Origin: Sphingomonas sp. Leaf33
GTDB lineage: Bacteria > Pseudomonadota > Alphaproteobacteria > Sphingomonadales > Sphingomonadaceae
NCBI RefSeq assembly: GCF_001421785.1
Contig: NZ_LMLB01000001.1
Coordinates: 1,564,089 to 1,614,544, forward strand
DNA length: 50,456 nucleotides
Direction: 5' to 3'
A program made the position numbers and the translations under genes. The notes below the pieces were generated by a model, which saw only the letters and a program-made list of their open reading frames with translations, did no database searches and was not told the DNA's origin. Shown one piece after another: positions 28,520-37,506 of the stretch. The number at the start of each line of letters is the position of its first letter. Within the stretch, counting starts at the first letter, position 1.

Positions 28520-29251
28520 TCAGGCGCCGGTTGGCGCTGCCGGCTGGGGCTGGGCGGGCGGCATCGCGCCGCGGCGCTGACCACCGCCGCGACCGCCGCG
28601 CATCGGCCCGGACTGCAATTCGGCGGCGTCGAGCACGCCGTCGCCGTTCACGTCGCTGCGGTCGAACCGCTCCTTCGACTGGGCGTCATATTCGGCGCGG
28701 GTCAGCGTTCCGTCGCCGTTGGTATCGGCGCGCATCCCGCGACCGCCGCCGGGCAGGCTGGCCATTTCCGTCGCATCGATCTTGCCGTCGCGGTTGGTGT
28801 CCATCTGCTCGAACCGGGTGCGACCGCCCGCGTCGAACTCGGCACGGGTCACGCGGCCATCGCCGTCACCGTCCATCCGCGCAAGCCCGCCGCCAGGGCC
28901 GCGCATTCCGCCACCAGGGCGCCCGGCCATCGGACCGTCGGGTCGTGGCGCGCCCATGTCCTGCGGCGCGGCGTACGGGGTCGCCATCGCGGCCGCGTCG
29001 CGTCGCGCCTTGGGCGGCTTGCCGGCGCGACGTTCCTCGGCGGTCAGCATCCCGTCGCGGTTCGCGTCCATGCGCGCGAAGCTCGCTTCGGCCCGCGCTA
29101 TGAACTCGGCGCGGCTGACCTGGCCATCGCCGTTCGCATCGGCCTTCGCCGCCTTGGGTGCGGGTGCTGCGGGGGTAGCGGTCTGGGCATAGGCCAGGCC
29201 GCCCAAGGCGACCGAGCCGACCAGTGCGGCGGCGGTAAGGGACTTAAGCAT
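28520..29251 (-). CDS. Secreted EF-hand calcium-binding protein with six loops
   Basis: 243 aa with a signal peptide (MLKSLTAAALVGSVALGGLAYA). Six canonical 12-residue EF loops start at D38, D62, D127, D151, D176 and D200 (for example DANGDGQVSRAE, DTNRDGKIDATE) and end in Glu. The first pair is split from the rest by a Gly/Pro/Met-rich linker at about 78-123. The protein should bind Ca2+ in the periplasm. GGAG lies 9 bases before the ATG. It is directly upstream of an OmpR/EnvZ-type pair, so it may feed or be controlled by that system. Confidence 0.9.
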   Translation of the reverse strand: MLKSLTAAALVGSVALGGLAYAQTATPAAPAPKAAKADANGDGQVSRAEFIARAEASFARMDANRDGMLTAEERRAGKPPKARRDAAAMATPYAAPQDMGAPRPDGPMAGRPGGGMRGPGGGLARMDGDGDGRVTRAEFDAGGRTRFEQMDTNRDGKIDATEMASLPGGGRGMRADTNGDGTLTRAEYDAQSKERFDRSDVNGDGVLDAAELQSGPMRGGRGGGQRRGAMPPAQPQPAAPTGA

Positions 29252-29264
29252 GTGCGGTCACTCC

Positions 29265-29380
29265 GGTGAGGTGTCGGGGGGTGAGGTGTCGGGGCAGGCG
29301 GGCCCGCGGTGGTGCCTGTATCGTCGCGCCCGGTCGCAGATCTGTGTCCGGCGCGTGCGAAAGTGTCGCGAAGTGTCGCA
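29265..29380 (-). promoter_or_regulatory. Direct-repeat array upstream of the EF-hand gene
   Basis: On the minus strand CGACAC[CT]T occurs four times. Two copies lie in an exact tandem 15-base unit (plus-strand GGTGAGGTGTCGGGG at 29265-29279 and 29280-29294). Two lie in a 10-base tandem (AAGTGTCGCG/A at 29361-29380). Tandem direct repeats with 10-11 base steps are the usual target form of OmpR/PhoB-type regulators, one of which is encoded just downstream. This region is the only non-coding DNA between the EF-hand gene and the thioesterase gene. Confidence 0.5.
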
Positions 29381-29383
29381 GGA

Positions 29384-30154
29384 TCAGGCAAAGATCGCGA
29401 CCCCCTGCATCGCGTCGGCGACGGGCGTGCCATCTGCCGCCCACATCGTCATCCGCTGGCTGGAGTAACCGCCGACCACCCGGTCGGTGCGGCTTTCCAT
29501 CAGCCACCAGCCGTCGTCGTTCGTCGGGCGGGGGACGAGCAGGTTGAGCTGCCACGTCAGCGAACTCATCGCCGCTTCCCCGCGGTGTAGCTGATAGGCA
29601 GCCGGGGGCAGTGCGTCGGCCACCGCGATCAGCGCGACCTCAGGATCGAGCCCATCGCGTTCCACCAGCCGTGCCCAGCGCCGCCATTCGCCCCGGGCGT
29701 CGGGGGTGCCGTGGTCGAGAAACTCGAAATTGTGCGTGAAATGGTCGGCCGGGCCGCGGTGGAGCCTTGCCCCGGCGGGCGGCGGCGCGAGGGTCGCCGT
29801 ATCGCTCCGATCGAAAGCGATCGATGATTCCATCTCGCGCATAAAAACGAACGTCGCGCGGTATCCGACGCCGCCGTCTCCGGCGATGGAGACGTCGATA
29901 TACGCGGCGTTGCGGCCGCGGCGCAGGCGGCGCGCGGTGATCGTCACTGTGTTCGCGAGCGGGCCGACGAAGGCGACGAGCGCGGAGCGCAGCGGCGGCA
30001 GGTCGGGCTCGCAGGCCTGGGCGGCGTGCAGCGCTAGCGCGGATGACAAGCCGCCGTACGCCGTGCGCCCCTGCAACCAGCCGGCGGGAATCTGCCCACG
30101 GAAACCGTCCTCGACGGGTTCCAGCGCGGCGAAGATGTCGGCGAGCGCGGTCAT
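29384..30154 (-). CDS. Double-hotdog acyl-CoA thioesterase family protein
   Basis: 256 aa. The N-terminal hotdog starts at GFRGQIPAGWLQGRTAYGGLSSALALHAA; in pieces: QGRTAYGGLSSALAL, LVAFVGPLAN. The C-terminal one has TWQLNLLVPRP and WWLMESRTDRVVGGYSSQ. The pattern matches the TesB-like 4HBT_3 family, which hydrolyses acyl-CoA esters. There is no signal peptide. It is divergent from the MFS gene (218 bases between starts) that opens the acyl-CoA island, so it may belong to it functionally. The EF-hand gene is 132 bases downstream. Confidence 0.85.
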   Translation of the reverse strand: MTALADIFAALEPVEDGFRGQIPAGWLQGRTAYGGLSSALALHAAQACEPDLPPLRSALVAFVGPLANTVTITARRLRRGRNAAYIDVSIAGDGGVGYRATFVFMREMESSIAFDRSDTATLAPPPAGARLHRGPADHFTHNFEFLDHGTPDARGEWRRWARLVERDGLDPEVALIAVADALPPAAYQLHRGEAAMSSLTWQLNLLVPRPTNDDGWWLMESRTDRVVGGYSSQRMTMWAADGTPVADAMQGVAIFA

Positions 30155-30372
30155 GCGGCAGGCTCCGTGTCGGGGGGTGTTGGCATATCGTACCGGATGC
30201 GGGAATCGATCATGATATTGCGGCGTATCGGACTCGGCAGCGAAATCCCACCGTCATCGTCGATCGACCCGCCGCAGCGTGCTTGACGCCGCGGACGCCA
30301 TACCGCAGCTTCGAAATCAACGACAGGAGAGGACATGCGCCAGCGATTCCCGCTTCTCCGCGGAGCCCAGCG

Positions 30373-31683
30373 ATGAGCGCGGGCGCGCCGCCGATCACCG
30401 CGCCGCTGGCGGACGGGCTGGCGCTGCGCCGCCGCACGCCGACGCTCGCGCTGCTGACCGCCGCCTATTTCTTTAGCTACATGGACCGCCAGATCCTGGC
30501 GATCCTGCAGGAGGACATCCGCGCCGAACTGCTGTTGTCGGACACGCAACTCGGGCTGCTCGCCGGGTTCGCCTTCGCGATCTTCTACGCGACGCTCGGC
30601 CTTCCGGTCGCGCGGCTGGCGGACCGTGGCAACCGCGTGAACATCATCGCGATCGCGCTGGCGATCTGGAGCGCGATGACCGCGGTCTGTGGCCTGGCAC
30701 AGAATTTCGTCCAACTGCTGCTCGCCCGCATCGGCGTCGGGATCGGCGAGGCGGGGTCGAGCCCGCCCAGCCATTCGATCATCGCCGACCTGTACCCCGC
30801 CGACCAGCGTGCGGGTGCGATGGGCATCTATTCGCTGGGCGTCGTGCTGGGGTCGGCATTCGGGACGATGATCGGCGGGTTCGTCGCGCACCTGTATGGC
30901 TGGCGCGTCGCGATGTTCGCGGTGGGACTGCCGGGCATCGTCCTGGCAGTCGTCATCAAACTATTCGTGGTCGAGCCGCGCCGCGGGCTATCGGACGTGC
31001 AAATCGTCGCCGACCAGCAGGAGGCGCACGCGACGCCGGGCTTTGCCGCGGGGTTCCGGTCGCTGTTCGCCAACCGCGCCGCGGTCCACCTAGTGATGGG
31101 CGTCACGTTGACCTCGATGATCGGATACGGCCAGACCGCCTTCGGACCGAGCTTCCTCATCCGCTCGATCGGCCTCAGCAAGGTCGAGATCGCCTCGATC
31201 GTGGCGCCGATCGGCGCTGTGTGCGGGACGCTGTCGGCGGTCGGCGGCGGGTGGCTCGCCAACCGGGCGGCGAAGCGCTGGGGGCTGTACGCACAGAGCT
31301 GGCTCGTGCTGGCGATGAAGATCGTCGGCCTGCCGCTGTCTTTCCTGTTCTATCTCGCGACTGATGCGTGGGCGGCGGTGCCGCTCTACTGGCTGTCGCT
31401 GCTGCTGACGCAGAGCTATCTCGGGCCCACGTTCGCGCTGATCCAGGGGCTGGCGCCGCTGCGTCTGCGGGCCCTGTGGGCGGCGGTCACGTTGCTGGTC
31501 ATCAACCTGATCGGGCTGGGGCTGGGGCCGACGCTGATCGGCGTGATCTCCGACCAGTTGAAGCCGTCGATGGGCGATGCGGAATCGCTGCGCTGGGCGA
31601 TGCTGAGCTTTGCCGCGGTGACACCTTGGGCGCTGTTCCATTACTGGCGGGCAGGGGTCCTGCTGAAACGCGCGAGCGCCTGA
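30373..31683 (+). CDS. Spinster-like MFS transporter
   Basis: 436 aa with 12 membrane helices. The first helix (LALLTAAYFFSYMDRQILAIL) and the loop PVARLADRGNRVNI (motif A) are typical of the spinster-like MFS group common in sphingomonad catabolic islands. The substrate is probably a hydrophobic carboxylic acid, judged from the neighbours only. ATG 30373 is chosen since GCGGAG lies about 8 bases upstream and the extension to the left lacks membrane-protein character. It is convergent with the tandem TetR gene, 10 bases between stops. Confidence 0.88.
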   Translation: MSAGAPPITAPLADGLALRRRTPTLALLTAAYFFSYMDRQILAILQEDIRAELLLSDTQLGLLAGFAFAIFYATLGLPVARLADRGNRVNIIAIALAIWSAMTAVCGLAQNFVQLLLARIGVGIGEAGSSPPSHSIIADLYPADQRAGAMGIYSLGVVLGSAFGTMIGGFVAHLYGWRVAMFAVGLPGIVLAVVIKLFVVEPRRGLSDVQIVADQQEAHATPGFAAGFRSLFANRAAVHLVMGVTLTSMIGYGQTAFGPSFLIRSIGLSKVEIASIVAPIGAVCGTLSAVGGGWLANRAAKRWGLYAQSWLVLAMKIVGLPLSFLFYLATDAWAAVPLYWLSLLLTQSYLGPTFALIQGLAPLRLRALWAAVTLLVINLIGLGLGPTLIGVISDQLKPSMGDAESLRWAMLSFAAVTPWALFHYWRAGVLLKRASA

Positions 31684-31693
31684 GCGGCTAGCG

Positions 31694-32923
31694 TCAGGCG
31701 ATCACCCGATCGTCGAACAGGCCGAACATCAGCGTCGACGCGTACATCGCGACGGCCCGCTCGCGCGGCATGGTGCTGGCCCATTTGCGCATATCGAACG
31801 CGGCGTTCTGGATCGCCATCAGCGCCTGACTGGCGACCAGCGGATCGACCGCGCGGATCGATCCTTCGGCGATTCCGTCGGAGATCATACCGGCAAAGCG
31901 CCGCGCGAGGCGGTTCGAGCGATCGATCATCGTCTGGCGATCGCGCGGCGGCAGGCCCGACAGGGCGGTGGTCCGGAGCAGCGGCCCGCGTTCGGAAAAC
32001 TGGATGTCGAGCAGCGTCGCCATGACGTTTTCGAGCATCTGCCAATATGTGCCGCCTGCGCTGTGTGCGCTTGCCTGCGCCGCGGCGATGCGGTCAAAGC
32101 TGCGGCGGTAGCATTCGGTGACCAGCTCGTCCTTGGCGTCGAGGTGGTGATAGAAGCTGCCCTTGGTGACGTTCAACTCGCTAGCGATTTTCTGCACCGA
32201 CGCGCCGCGATAGCCGAGTTCGTTGATGAGGCGGGTGGCGGCGGTAAGGAACGCGGCGCGGCCGGGTTCCTGGTCACTGTCGTCCACCTCCAGCAGGTGG
32301 GGCGTCCAGCGTGCGGCCCTGCCGGCCAGGCCGTGTCGAAAAACGTCCATCAGGCGCGATTCGACGCGGTCGTATTCGTCGACGTCGTACCGCGTCAGCC
32401 AGATCGACAGCCAGAAGGTGTTTTCAAGCAGCACGTGGGCGCGGGCACCGTTCAGGTCCTTGGCGGTGCGGTCGGTGGGCTCGCCCCACAGCGCGCGCGT
32501 GTTGCGGAACACCCGCTGCCAGCCTGTCAGCAGCTTGCCCTTGATCGGCTCGTCCATCGCGCGCAGGTCAGACAGGATCGCAAACGCGGTTTCCTCGCCC
32601 CGCGCGATCCGGCCCATCCGCTGGAAATTGATCGCGAGATAGCGCGCGACACGCCGCTCCGGCGTCGGCTCTTCCATCGCGTCGTCCAGCATCGCGCCCA
32701 ACTGGTCGATGGTATGTTCGAAGCACGCCGACGCCAGGTCTTCCTTGCGGCGGAAATAATAGGTGACGCTGGTGGTGTTCAGCCCGACGCGCGCCGCGAC
32801 ATCGGCAAAGGTCATGCCCTTGGCGCTCTGGTCGTTGATCGCTTCGGCGGCCGCGGCCAGGATCGCGTCGCGCTTGGCCTGGAACCGCTTGGTCCCCCTT
32901 TCTCTGGTCACGGTCGCCGTCAT
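31694..32923 (-). CDS. Tandem TetR-family transcriptional regulator (two HTH domains)
   Basis: 409 aa, about twice the usual TetR length. The first TetR_N domain spans about 18-65 (MTFADVAARVGLNTTSVTYYF) and has its own ligand-binding region. A second complete TetR unit starts near 222 (ASVQKIASELNVTKGSFYHHL) and ends in another ligand domain. One polypeptide thus mimics a TetR dimer. ATG 32923 is used; the TTG at 32977 would add 18 residues. It is divergent from the ACAD11-like gene with 161 bases between, and that region holds two GGT-N7-ACC dyads. It likely represses this island until an acyl-CoA binds. Confidence 0.88.
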   Translation of the reverse strand: MTATVTRERGTKRFQAKRDAILAAAAEAINDQSAKGMTFADVAARVGLNTTSVTYYFRRKEDLASACFEHTIDQLGAMLDDAMEEPTPERRVARYLAINFQRMGRIARGEETAFAILSDLRAMDEPIKGKLLTGWQRVFRNTRALWGEPTDRTAKDLNGARAHVLLENTFWLSIWLTRYDVDEYDRVESRLMDVFRHGLAGRAARWTPHLLEVDDSDQEPGRAAFLTAATRLINELGYRGASVQKIASELNVTKGSFYHHLDAKDELVTECYRRSFDRIAAAQASAHSAGGTYWQMLENVMATLLDIQFSERGPLLRTTALSGLPPRDRQTMIDRSNRLARRFAGMISDGIAEGSIRAVDPLVASQALMAIQNAAFDMRKWASTMPRERAVAMYASTLMFGLFDDRVIA

Positions 32924-32979
32924 CTTGTCAGCGAGGATAGCATCGTCGCGTGAAACGCCTAGAGGCTTTTTGCACAAGC

Positions 32980-32994
32980 CGGTACGCGCGACCG
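32980..32994. promoter_or_regulatory. CGGT-N7-ACCG dyad, candidate TetR operator 1
   Basis: CGGT-ACGCGCG-ACCG in the TetR/ACAD divergent region, 57 bases upstream of the regulator's ATG. Same half-site spacing as the dyad at 33035 (centres 55 bases apart). In GC-rich DNA a single site of this size is weak evidence. Confidence 0.35.
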
Positions 32995-33034
32995 CAGGCG
33001 ATAAAAATCGGATGAGCGGGGTTTACCGAAAAAC

Positions 33035-33049
33035 GGGTACGCCCTACCC
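33035..33049. promoter_or_regulatory. GGGT-N7-ACCC dyad, candidate TetR operator 2
   Basis: GGGTA-CGCCC-TACCC, perfect 5-bp arms, 36 bases before the GTG of the ACAD11-like gene. The same GGGT-N7-ACCC frame occurs before the acyl-CoA synthetase gene at 44478-44492. A shared regulator is inferred. Confidence 0.45.
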
Positions 33050-33084
33050 TCGGCGGCGAACGACGATCTCGAGGAGAGAGGCCC

Positions 33085-34332
33085 GTGGACTTCACGCTGA
33101 GCGAGCGCGAGACGTACTGGCGCGACCGGGTGCGCGCCTTCATCGACCGCGAGATCGCCCCGCGCGACGCCGAATACCACCGCCAGTGTGCGACGGGCGA
33201 GCGCTGGAAGGTGCTGCCGGTGATCGAGGAGGTCAAGGCCCTGGCCAAGGCGGCCGGGCTGTGGAATTTCTTCATGCCGCCCAATTCGGGCCAGGCGCAT
33301 GTCGACGACAGCTTCGTGTTCGAGGGCGAACAGCTGACCAACCTCGAATACGCGTTGTGCGCCGAGGAGATGGGGCGGATCGTCTGGGCGAGCGAATGTT
33401 TCAACTGCTCGGCGCCCGACACCGGCAACATGGAAGTGTTCCACCGCTATGGCACGCGCGAGCAGAAGGACCGGTGGCTGAAACCGCTGATGGAAGGCGA
33501 GGTCCGCTCCGTCTTCCTGATGACCGAGCCCGCGGTCGCCTCGTCCGATGCGACCAACATCGAGACGTCCATCGTCCGCGACGGCGACGACTATGTCATC
33601 AACGGCCGCAAATGGTGGTCGTCGGGCGTCGGGGACCCGCGCTGCAAGGTCGCGATCCTGATGGGCAAGACCGACACATCGGCGAAGCGCCATGCCCAGC
33701 AGTCGATGATCCTGGTGCCGATGGACGCACCCGGCGTGCGGATCGAGCGGATGCTGTCGGTCTATGGCTATGACCACGCGCCGCACGGCCACGGCGAGGT
33801 CGTGCTGGAGAACGTCCGCGTGCCGGCCGAGAATATCCTGCTGGGCGAAGGGCGCGGGTTCGAGATCGCGCAAGGGCGCCTCGGGCCGGGCCGCATCCAC
33901 CACTGCATGCGCACGATCGGCGTGGCGGAGTCTGCGATCGAGGCGATGGCCAAGCGGCTGCTGTCGCGCGTCGCGTTCGGCAAGCGGATCGCCGACCAGA
34001 GCGTCTGGGAACAGCGTATCGCGCGCGCCCGCATCGACATCGAGATGACGCGCCTGCTGTGCCTGAAGGCGGCCGACATGATGGACAAGGCGGGCAACAA
34101 GTCCGCCCAGCTCGAAATCGCGATGGTCAAGGTCCAGGCGCCCACGATGGCGCTGAAGATCCTCGACGACGCCGTGCAGGCACACGGCGGTGCCGGTGTG
34201 TCAGGCGATTTCCATCTGGCGCACGACTGGGCGAACGTCCGGACGTTGCGCTTCGCCGACGGCCCGGACGAGGTCCACAACCGCGCCATCGCGCGCAACG
34301 AGTTCGGCAAATGGGGTGGGGCGGCCTCGTGA
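33085..34332 (+). CDS. ACAD10/11-like acyl-CoA dehydrogenase
   Basis: 415 aa. An acyl-CoA dehydrogenase fold: [13 protein letters not shown] in the middle, [16 protein letters not shown], and the FAD-contacting [12 protein letters not shown]. Near the C-terminus ADGPDEVH (391-398) takes the place of the usual YEGT catalytic segment, as in human ACAD10/11 and their bacterial kin. In that group the partner kinase phosphorylates a 4-hydroxyacyl-CoA and the dehydrogenase-like protein removes the phosphate. The GTG start has GAGGAGAGAGG just upstream. Its stop overlaps the start of the kinase-like gene (GTGA). Activity on 4-hydroxyacyl-CoA is inferred, not shown. Confidence 0.88.
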   Translation: MDFTLSERETYWRDRVRAFIDREIAPRDAEYHRQCATGERWKVLPVIEEVKALAKAAGLWNFFMPPNSGQAHVDDSFVFEGEQLTNLEYALCAEEMGRIVWASECFNCSAPDTGNMEVFHRYGTREQKDRWLKPLMEGEVRSVFLMTEPAVASSDATNIETSIVRDGDDYVINGRKWWSSGVGDPRCKVAILMGKTDTSAKRHAQQSMILVPMDAPGVRIERMLSVYGYDHAPHGHGEVVLENVRVPAENILLGEGRGFEIAQGRLGPGRIHHCMRTIGVAESAIEAMAKRLLSRVAFGKRIADQSVWEQRIARARIDIEMTRLLCLKAADMMDKAGNKSAQLEIAMVKVQAPTMALKILDDAVQAHGGAGVSGDFHLAHDWANVRTLRFADGPDEVHNRAIARNEFGKWGGAAS

Positions 34333-35393
34333 CGCCGGCCGAGGCCCCGCAGACTACCGCGGTCGCCGACAGGGACCGGCTCGACGAGCCGGCGCTGACC
34401 GCGTGGATGGCGGCGAATGTCGCCGATTTCGGCGGGCCGCTGACGTATCGGAAATTCTCCGGCGGCCAGTCGAATCCGACCTATCTGATCGAGGACGCCA
34501 ATGGCGCGCGCTATGTGCTGCGGCGCAAGCCGTTCGGGTCGTTGCTCCCCTCGGCCCATGCGGTCGATCGCGAATACCGCCTGATCGCGGGGCTGCATCC
34601 CACCGGCTTTCCGGTCGCGAAGCCCCACGGCCTGTGCACCGACGAAAGCGTGATCGGCGCGCAATTCTACGTCATGGGGTTCGCCGACGGGCGCAATCTG
34701 TGGGACGGAACGCTGCCGGGCTATGCGCCGGCCGAGCGTACCGCGATCTACGAGGCGATGTGCGACACGCTCGCCGACCTGCATACGACGGATTACGTCG
34801 CGGCGGGCCTCGCCGATTACGGCAAGCCGGGTAATTATTTCGAGCGCCAGGTCTCACGGTGGACCAAGCAGTATCGCGCGTCCGAGACGGAGACGATGCC
34901 CGAGGTCGACCGGCTGATCGAATGGCTGCCCGCGACGCTGCCGCCGCAGACCGCGACCAGCATCGTCCACGGCGACTACCGCATCGACAACATGATCTTT
35001 GCGCCCGACGCCCCGCGCGTCATCGCGGTGCTCGACTGGGAGCTGTCGACGCTCGGCGACCCGCTGGCGGATTTCAGCTATTTCCTGATGAGCTGGGTCA
35101 CCCAGCCCGAGGGGCGGTCGGGCGTCATGGGCCGGACCGGGCCGGCGACGGGCATCCCGACGATCGACGCGATGGTGGAGCGCTACTGCGCACGCACCGG
35201 CCGCGACGGCGTGCCCGACCTCAACTGGTATTTCGCCTACAACCTCTTCCGCCTGACCGGCATCGTCCAGGGGATCAAGAAGCGCATCGTCGACGGCACG
35301 GCATCCAGCGCGCAGGCGGAGGCATCGGCGGCGCAGGTGTACCGGCTGGCCGGCGCGGCGTGGGACTTCGCGAAGAAGGCGGGGGCGGCATAA
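34329..35393 (+). CDS. APH-family phosphotransferase (ACAD10/11 kinase-like, LvaA-like)
   Basis: 354 aa. An aminoglycoside-phosphotransferase-fold kinase with the catalytic loop H214-G-D216-Y-x-x-D-N221 and the Mg-binding Asp236 in VLDWE. The N-lobe starts [13 protein letters not shown], as in the kinase half of ACAD10/11 and in LvaA of the P. putida levulinate operon. It probably phosphorylates the hydroxyl of a hydroxyacyl-CoA. The GTG at 34329 overlaps the stop of the dehydrogenase gene, so two domains fused in mammals are coupled here as separate genes. The small LvaB partner of P. putida is absent. Confidence 0.87.
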   Translation: MTPAEAPQTTAVADRDRLDEPALTAWMAANVADFGGPLTYRKFSGGQSNPTYLIEDANGARYVLRRKPFGSLLPSAHAVDREYRLIAGLHPTGFPVAKPHGLCTDESVIGAQFYVMGFADGRNLWDGTLPGYAPAERTAIYEAMCDTLADLHTTDYVAAGLADYGKPGNYFERQVSRWTKQYRASETETMPEVDRLIEWLPATLPPQTATSIVHGDYRIDNMIFAPDAPRVIAVLDWELSTLGDPLADFSYFLMSWVTQPEGRSGVMGRTGPATGIPTIDAMVERYCARTGRDGVPDLNWYFAYNLFRLTGIVQGIKKRIVDGTASSAQAEASAAQVYRLAGAAWDFAKKAGAA

Positions 35394-35401
35394 CAGCCGG
35401 C

Positions 35402-35484
35402 ATTCCCGCGAAGGCGGGAATCCATCTCCCGCGCTATCCGCGCGGCGTGTCCGGGAGATGGACCCCCGCCTGCGCGGGGGTGAC
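35402..35484. repeat. REP-like element, family 2
   Basis: Three nested hairpins: ATTCCCGC-GAAG-GCGGGAAT (35402-35421), CATCTCCCG (35423-35431) with CGGGAGATG (35452-35460), and CCCCCGC-CTGC-GCGGGGG at the end. It fills the gap between the kinase and SDR genes. The same family occurs at 39580 and 43048. Confidence 0.75.
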
Positions 35485-35505
35485 GTAGGTTTATAGGAGA
35501 GGGCA

Positions 35506-36297
35506 GTGCAACGCTTCGAAGGCAAGTCGATCATCGTGACCGGAGCGGGCTCGGGCATCGGGCGCGCCGCCGCCATCCAGTTCGCGCGCGAGGGCGGGCG
35601 AGTGATCTGCGCCGACCTGACCGAGGGCGCGGACGCGACGGCAGCGATGATCGGCGACGCTGCAACGCCGCTGCGGATCGATGCGGGGCGTGAGGAAGAT
35701 GTCGTCAGCGCGGTCGATCTGGCTATGGAGCGGCACGGGCGGCTCGACGTAATGTTCGCCAATGCCGGGATTTCGGGCGGGCTCGCCAATATCTTCGACA
35801 CCTCGGTCGAACTCATCACCGACGTGCTGCGCGTCAACGTGATCGGCCCGTTCCTGGCGCTGAAGCACGCAGCGCCCCACATGGTCGCCGGCGGCGGCGG
35901 GTCGATCATCCTGACCGCCAGCGTCGCTGGCCTGCGATCAGGCGCGGGCTCGCCCGCCTATTCGGCTTCGAAGGCGGGCGTCATCAACCTAGCACAGGTC
36001 GGCGCGCAGCAGTTGAGCGGATCGAACGTGCGGGTGAATGCGGTGTGCCCGGGCCTGACCGAGACGGGGATGACGCAATTCATCTTCGACAGCGCGCGCG
36101 CCGCGGGGAAGGGCGACCGGCTGGGTCAGCTCAATCCCTTGCGCCGCGGAGCCGAACCCGAGGAACTGGCCGAAGTCGTGACTTTCCTTGCCTCCGATGC
36201 GGCGAGCTATGTCAATGGCCAGGCGATCGTCGTCGATGGCGGACTGTCGTCGAGCCACCCGTTCAATCGACAGGACTACGGCAAGACCGCCGTGTAG
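35506..36297 (+). CDS. SDR-family oxidoreductase
   Basis: 263 aa. A classical short-chain dehydrogenase: [11 protein letters not shown] cofactor motif, NAGISGG, Ser in LTASVAG, YSASKAG active site and [11 protein letters not shown] near the end. Asp after the second strand (CADL) favours NAD(H). GTG 35506 follows AGGAGAGGG closely. Next to the ACAD11/kinase pair it could interconvert keto- and hydroxy-acyl-CoA, as LvaD does for levulinyl-CoA, but the sequence does not prove this. A REP element separates it from the kinase gene, so they may still share a transcript. Confidence 0.88.
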   Translation: MQRFEGKSIIVTGAGSGIGRAAAIQFAREGGRVICADLTEGADATAAMIGDAATPLRIDAGREEDVVSAVDLAMERHGRLDVMFANAGISGGLANIFDTSVELITDVLRVNVIGPFLALKHAAPHMVAGGGGSIILTASVAGLRSGAGSPAYSASKAGVINLAQVGAQQLSGSNVRVNAVCPGLTETGMTQFIFDSARAAGKGDRLGQLNPLRRGAEPEELAEVVTFLASDAASYVNGQAIVVDGGLSSSHPFNRQDYGKTAV

Positions 36298-36342
36298 CTG
36301 CGTCGTCTTGGCAATGTCATGGCTCCGGTGCAGGATGCCGCC

Positions 36343-37491
36343 ATGCCGATCCTGACAATGCTCACCGTCGTCGCCACCGCGCATCCGCAAGTGCCGCCCG
36401 CACCGCCGATCCCGCCGGTCGTCAGCGGATCGACCCGCGCGATATTCGAATTTATGCCCGGCACGGCAACGTGCGACGGCGGGACGCCGGCACCGGTTGC
36501 CGTTGCGCGACCGATCCCGTCCGCCGGAGTCATGACGCCCGGTCAGGCGATCGCGCCGTATCGCTTTCGCTTCCGGATCGCCGACGATGGACGCGTGCTT
36601 GGTGTCGTGCCCGAAACGCGGGTCGGGTCGGGCCCCTATGTCCCGACCCCCGATCTGCAACCGGCGCTGGCCGCGTCGCGCTTTGCCACGGGGGCACCGC
36701 AAGCGCGATGCACGATCGAGTATGATGTTCAGGCCCGCCCGATCGCCGATGCCCCGGCCGAACTGGTCCGCCGGTATCTGACGCTGCCGCACGACGCAGC
36801 TTATTTCGAAGGCGAGATGCGGAAGCGCGCGCAGGATGCCGACGGTGATTGCTATGACGGGCGAGGCCTGGCGCCGCTGCTCCGCGCTTATCCCGATCTG
36901 GACGCGGTCCCGCAGGCGGCCGGGACCCTGTCGATGACGGTTGCCGGGTTCGACCTCGACCGCAACGGGAAGCCGGTCCGGGTGCGCACCGTGCAGAGCG
37001 ACGGAAATGCCGCGCTGGACGCCGCGACGCGCCAGGCCGCTGCGAAATCGCGCTTCAAGACGGATCGTGCCCGAACCGGATGTGTGCTGCCGATGATGCG
37101 CCGCCAGCGCGACCCGCTGGAAGCGCCGGAGTCCCCATCGCTCGATGGCTTCCGCACCGCGGGCGATGGCTGCCCGCTGGAGGCGGCGCCCTGGGCGAAC
37201 CTGCCGCGGATGACCTTTCCCGAACCGTTCCGCCGCCGCGGGATCGAGGGCTGGGCGATCATGCGCTACGATGTCGCGCCCTGGGGGCAGGTCGGCAACG
37301 TCAGCGTCATCGCCAGCGAACCGGCCGCCGCGTTCGGCGATCAGGCCCGCCAGATCCTGTCAAGCGCGCGCCGCGCGCCGTCGACCCGCGGGGCATCGGG
37401 CTGCGTCGAGCGGGTGCGCTTCAAGCTGCCGGAGGGCGACGAAGATATGCGGACCCCGCCACCGCCGCCGCCACCGCCGATCATCGACTGA
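36343..37491 (+). CDS. Secreted protein with three TonB-C-like repeats, unknown function
   Basis: 382 aa. A signal-like start (MPILTMLTVVATA) precedes three related units of the TonB C-terminal fold: about 55-125 (YRFRFRIADDGRVLGV), 185-240 (LSMTVAGFDLDRNGKPVRV) and 285-365 (AIMRYDVAPWGQVGNVSVI). Each ends near a Cys (RC, GC, GC), so disulfides are possible. The tail is poly-proline. There is no ExbB/ExbD partner nearby and no N-terminal anchor of the TonB type. ATG 36343 is preferred to 36319 because CAGGA lies 8 bases upstream. It is convergent with tesB, 15 bases apart. Confidence 0.75.
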   Translation: MPILTMLTVVATAHPQVPPAPPIPPVVSGSTRAIFEFMPGTATCDGGTPAPVAVARPIPSAGVMTPGQAIAPYRFRFRIADDGRVLGVVPETRVGSGPYVPTPDLQPALAASRFATGAPQARCTIEYDVQARPIADAPAELVRRYLTLPHDAAYFEGEMRKRAQDADGDCYDGRGLAPLLRAYPDLDAVPQAAGTLSMTVAGFDLDRNGKPVRVRTVQSDGNAALDAATRQAAAKSRFKTDRARTGCVLPMMRRQRDPLEAPESPSLDGFRTAGDGCPLEAAPWANLPRMTFPEPFRRRGIEGWAIMRYDVAPWGQVGNVSVIASEPAAAFGDQARQILSSARRAPSTRGASGCVERVRFKLPEGDEDMRTPPPPPPPPIID

Positions 37492-37506
37492 GGCCGGCCG
37501 CGGGGG

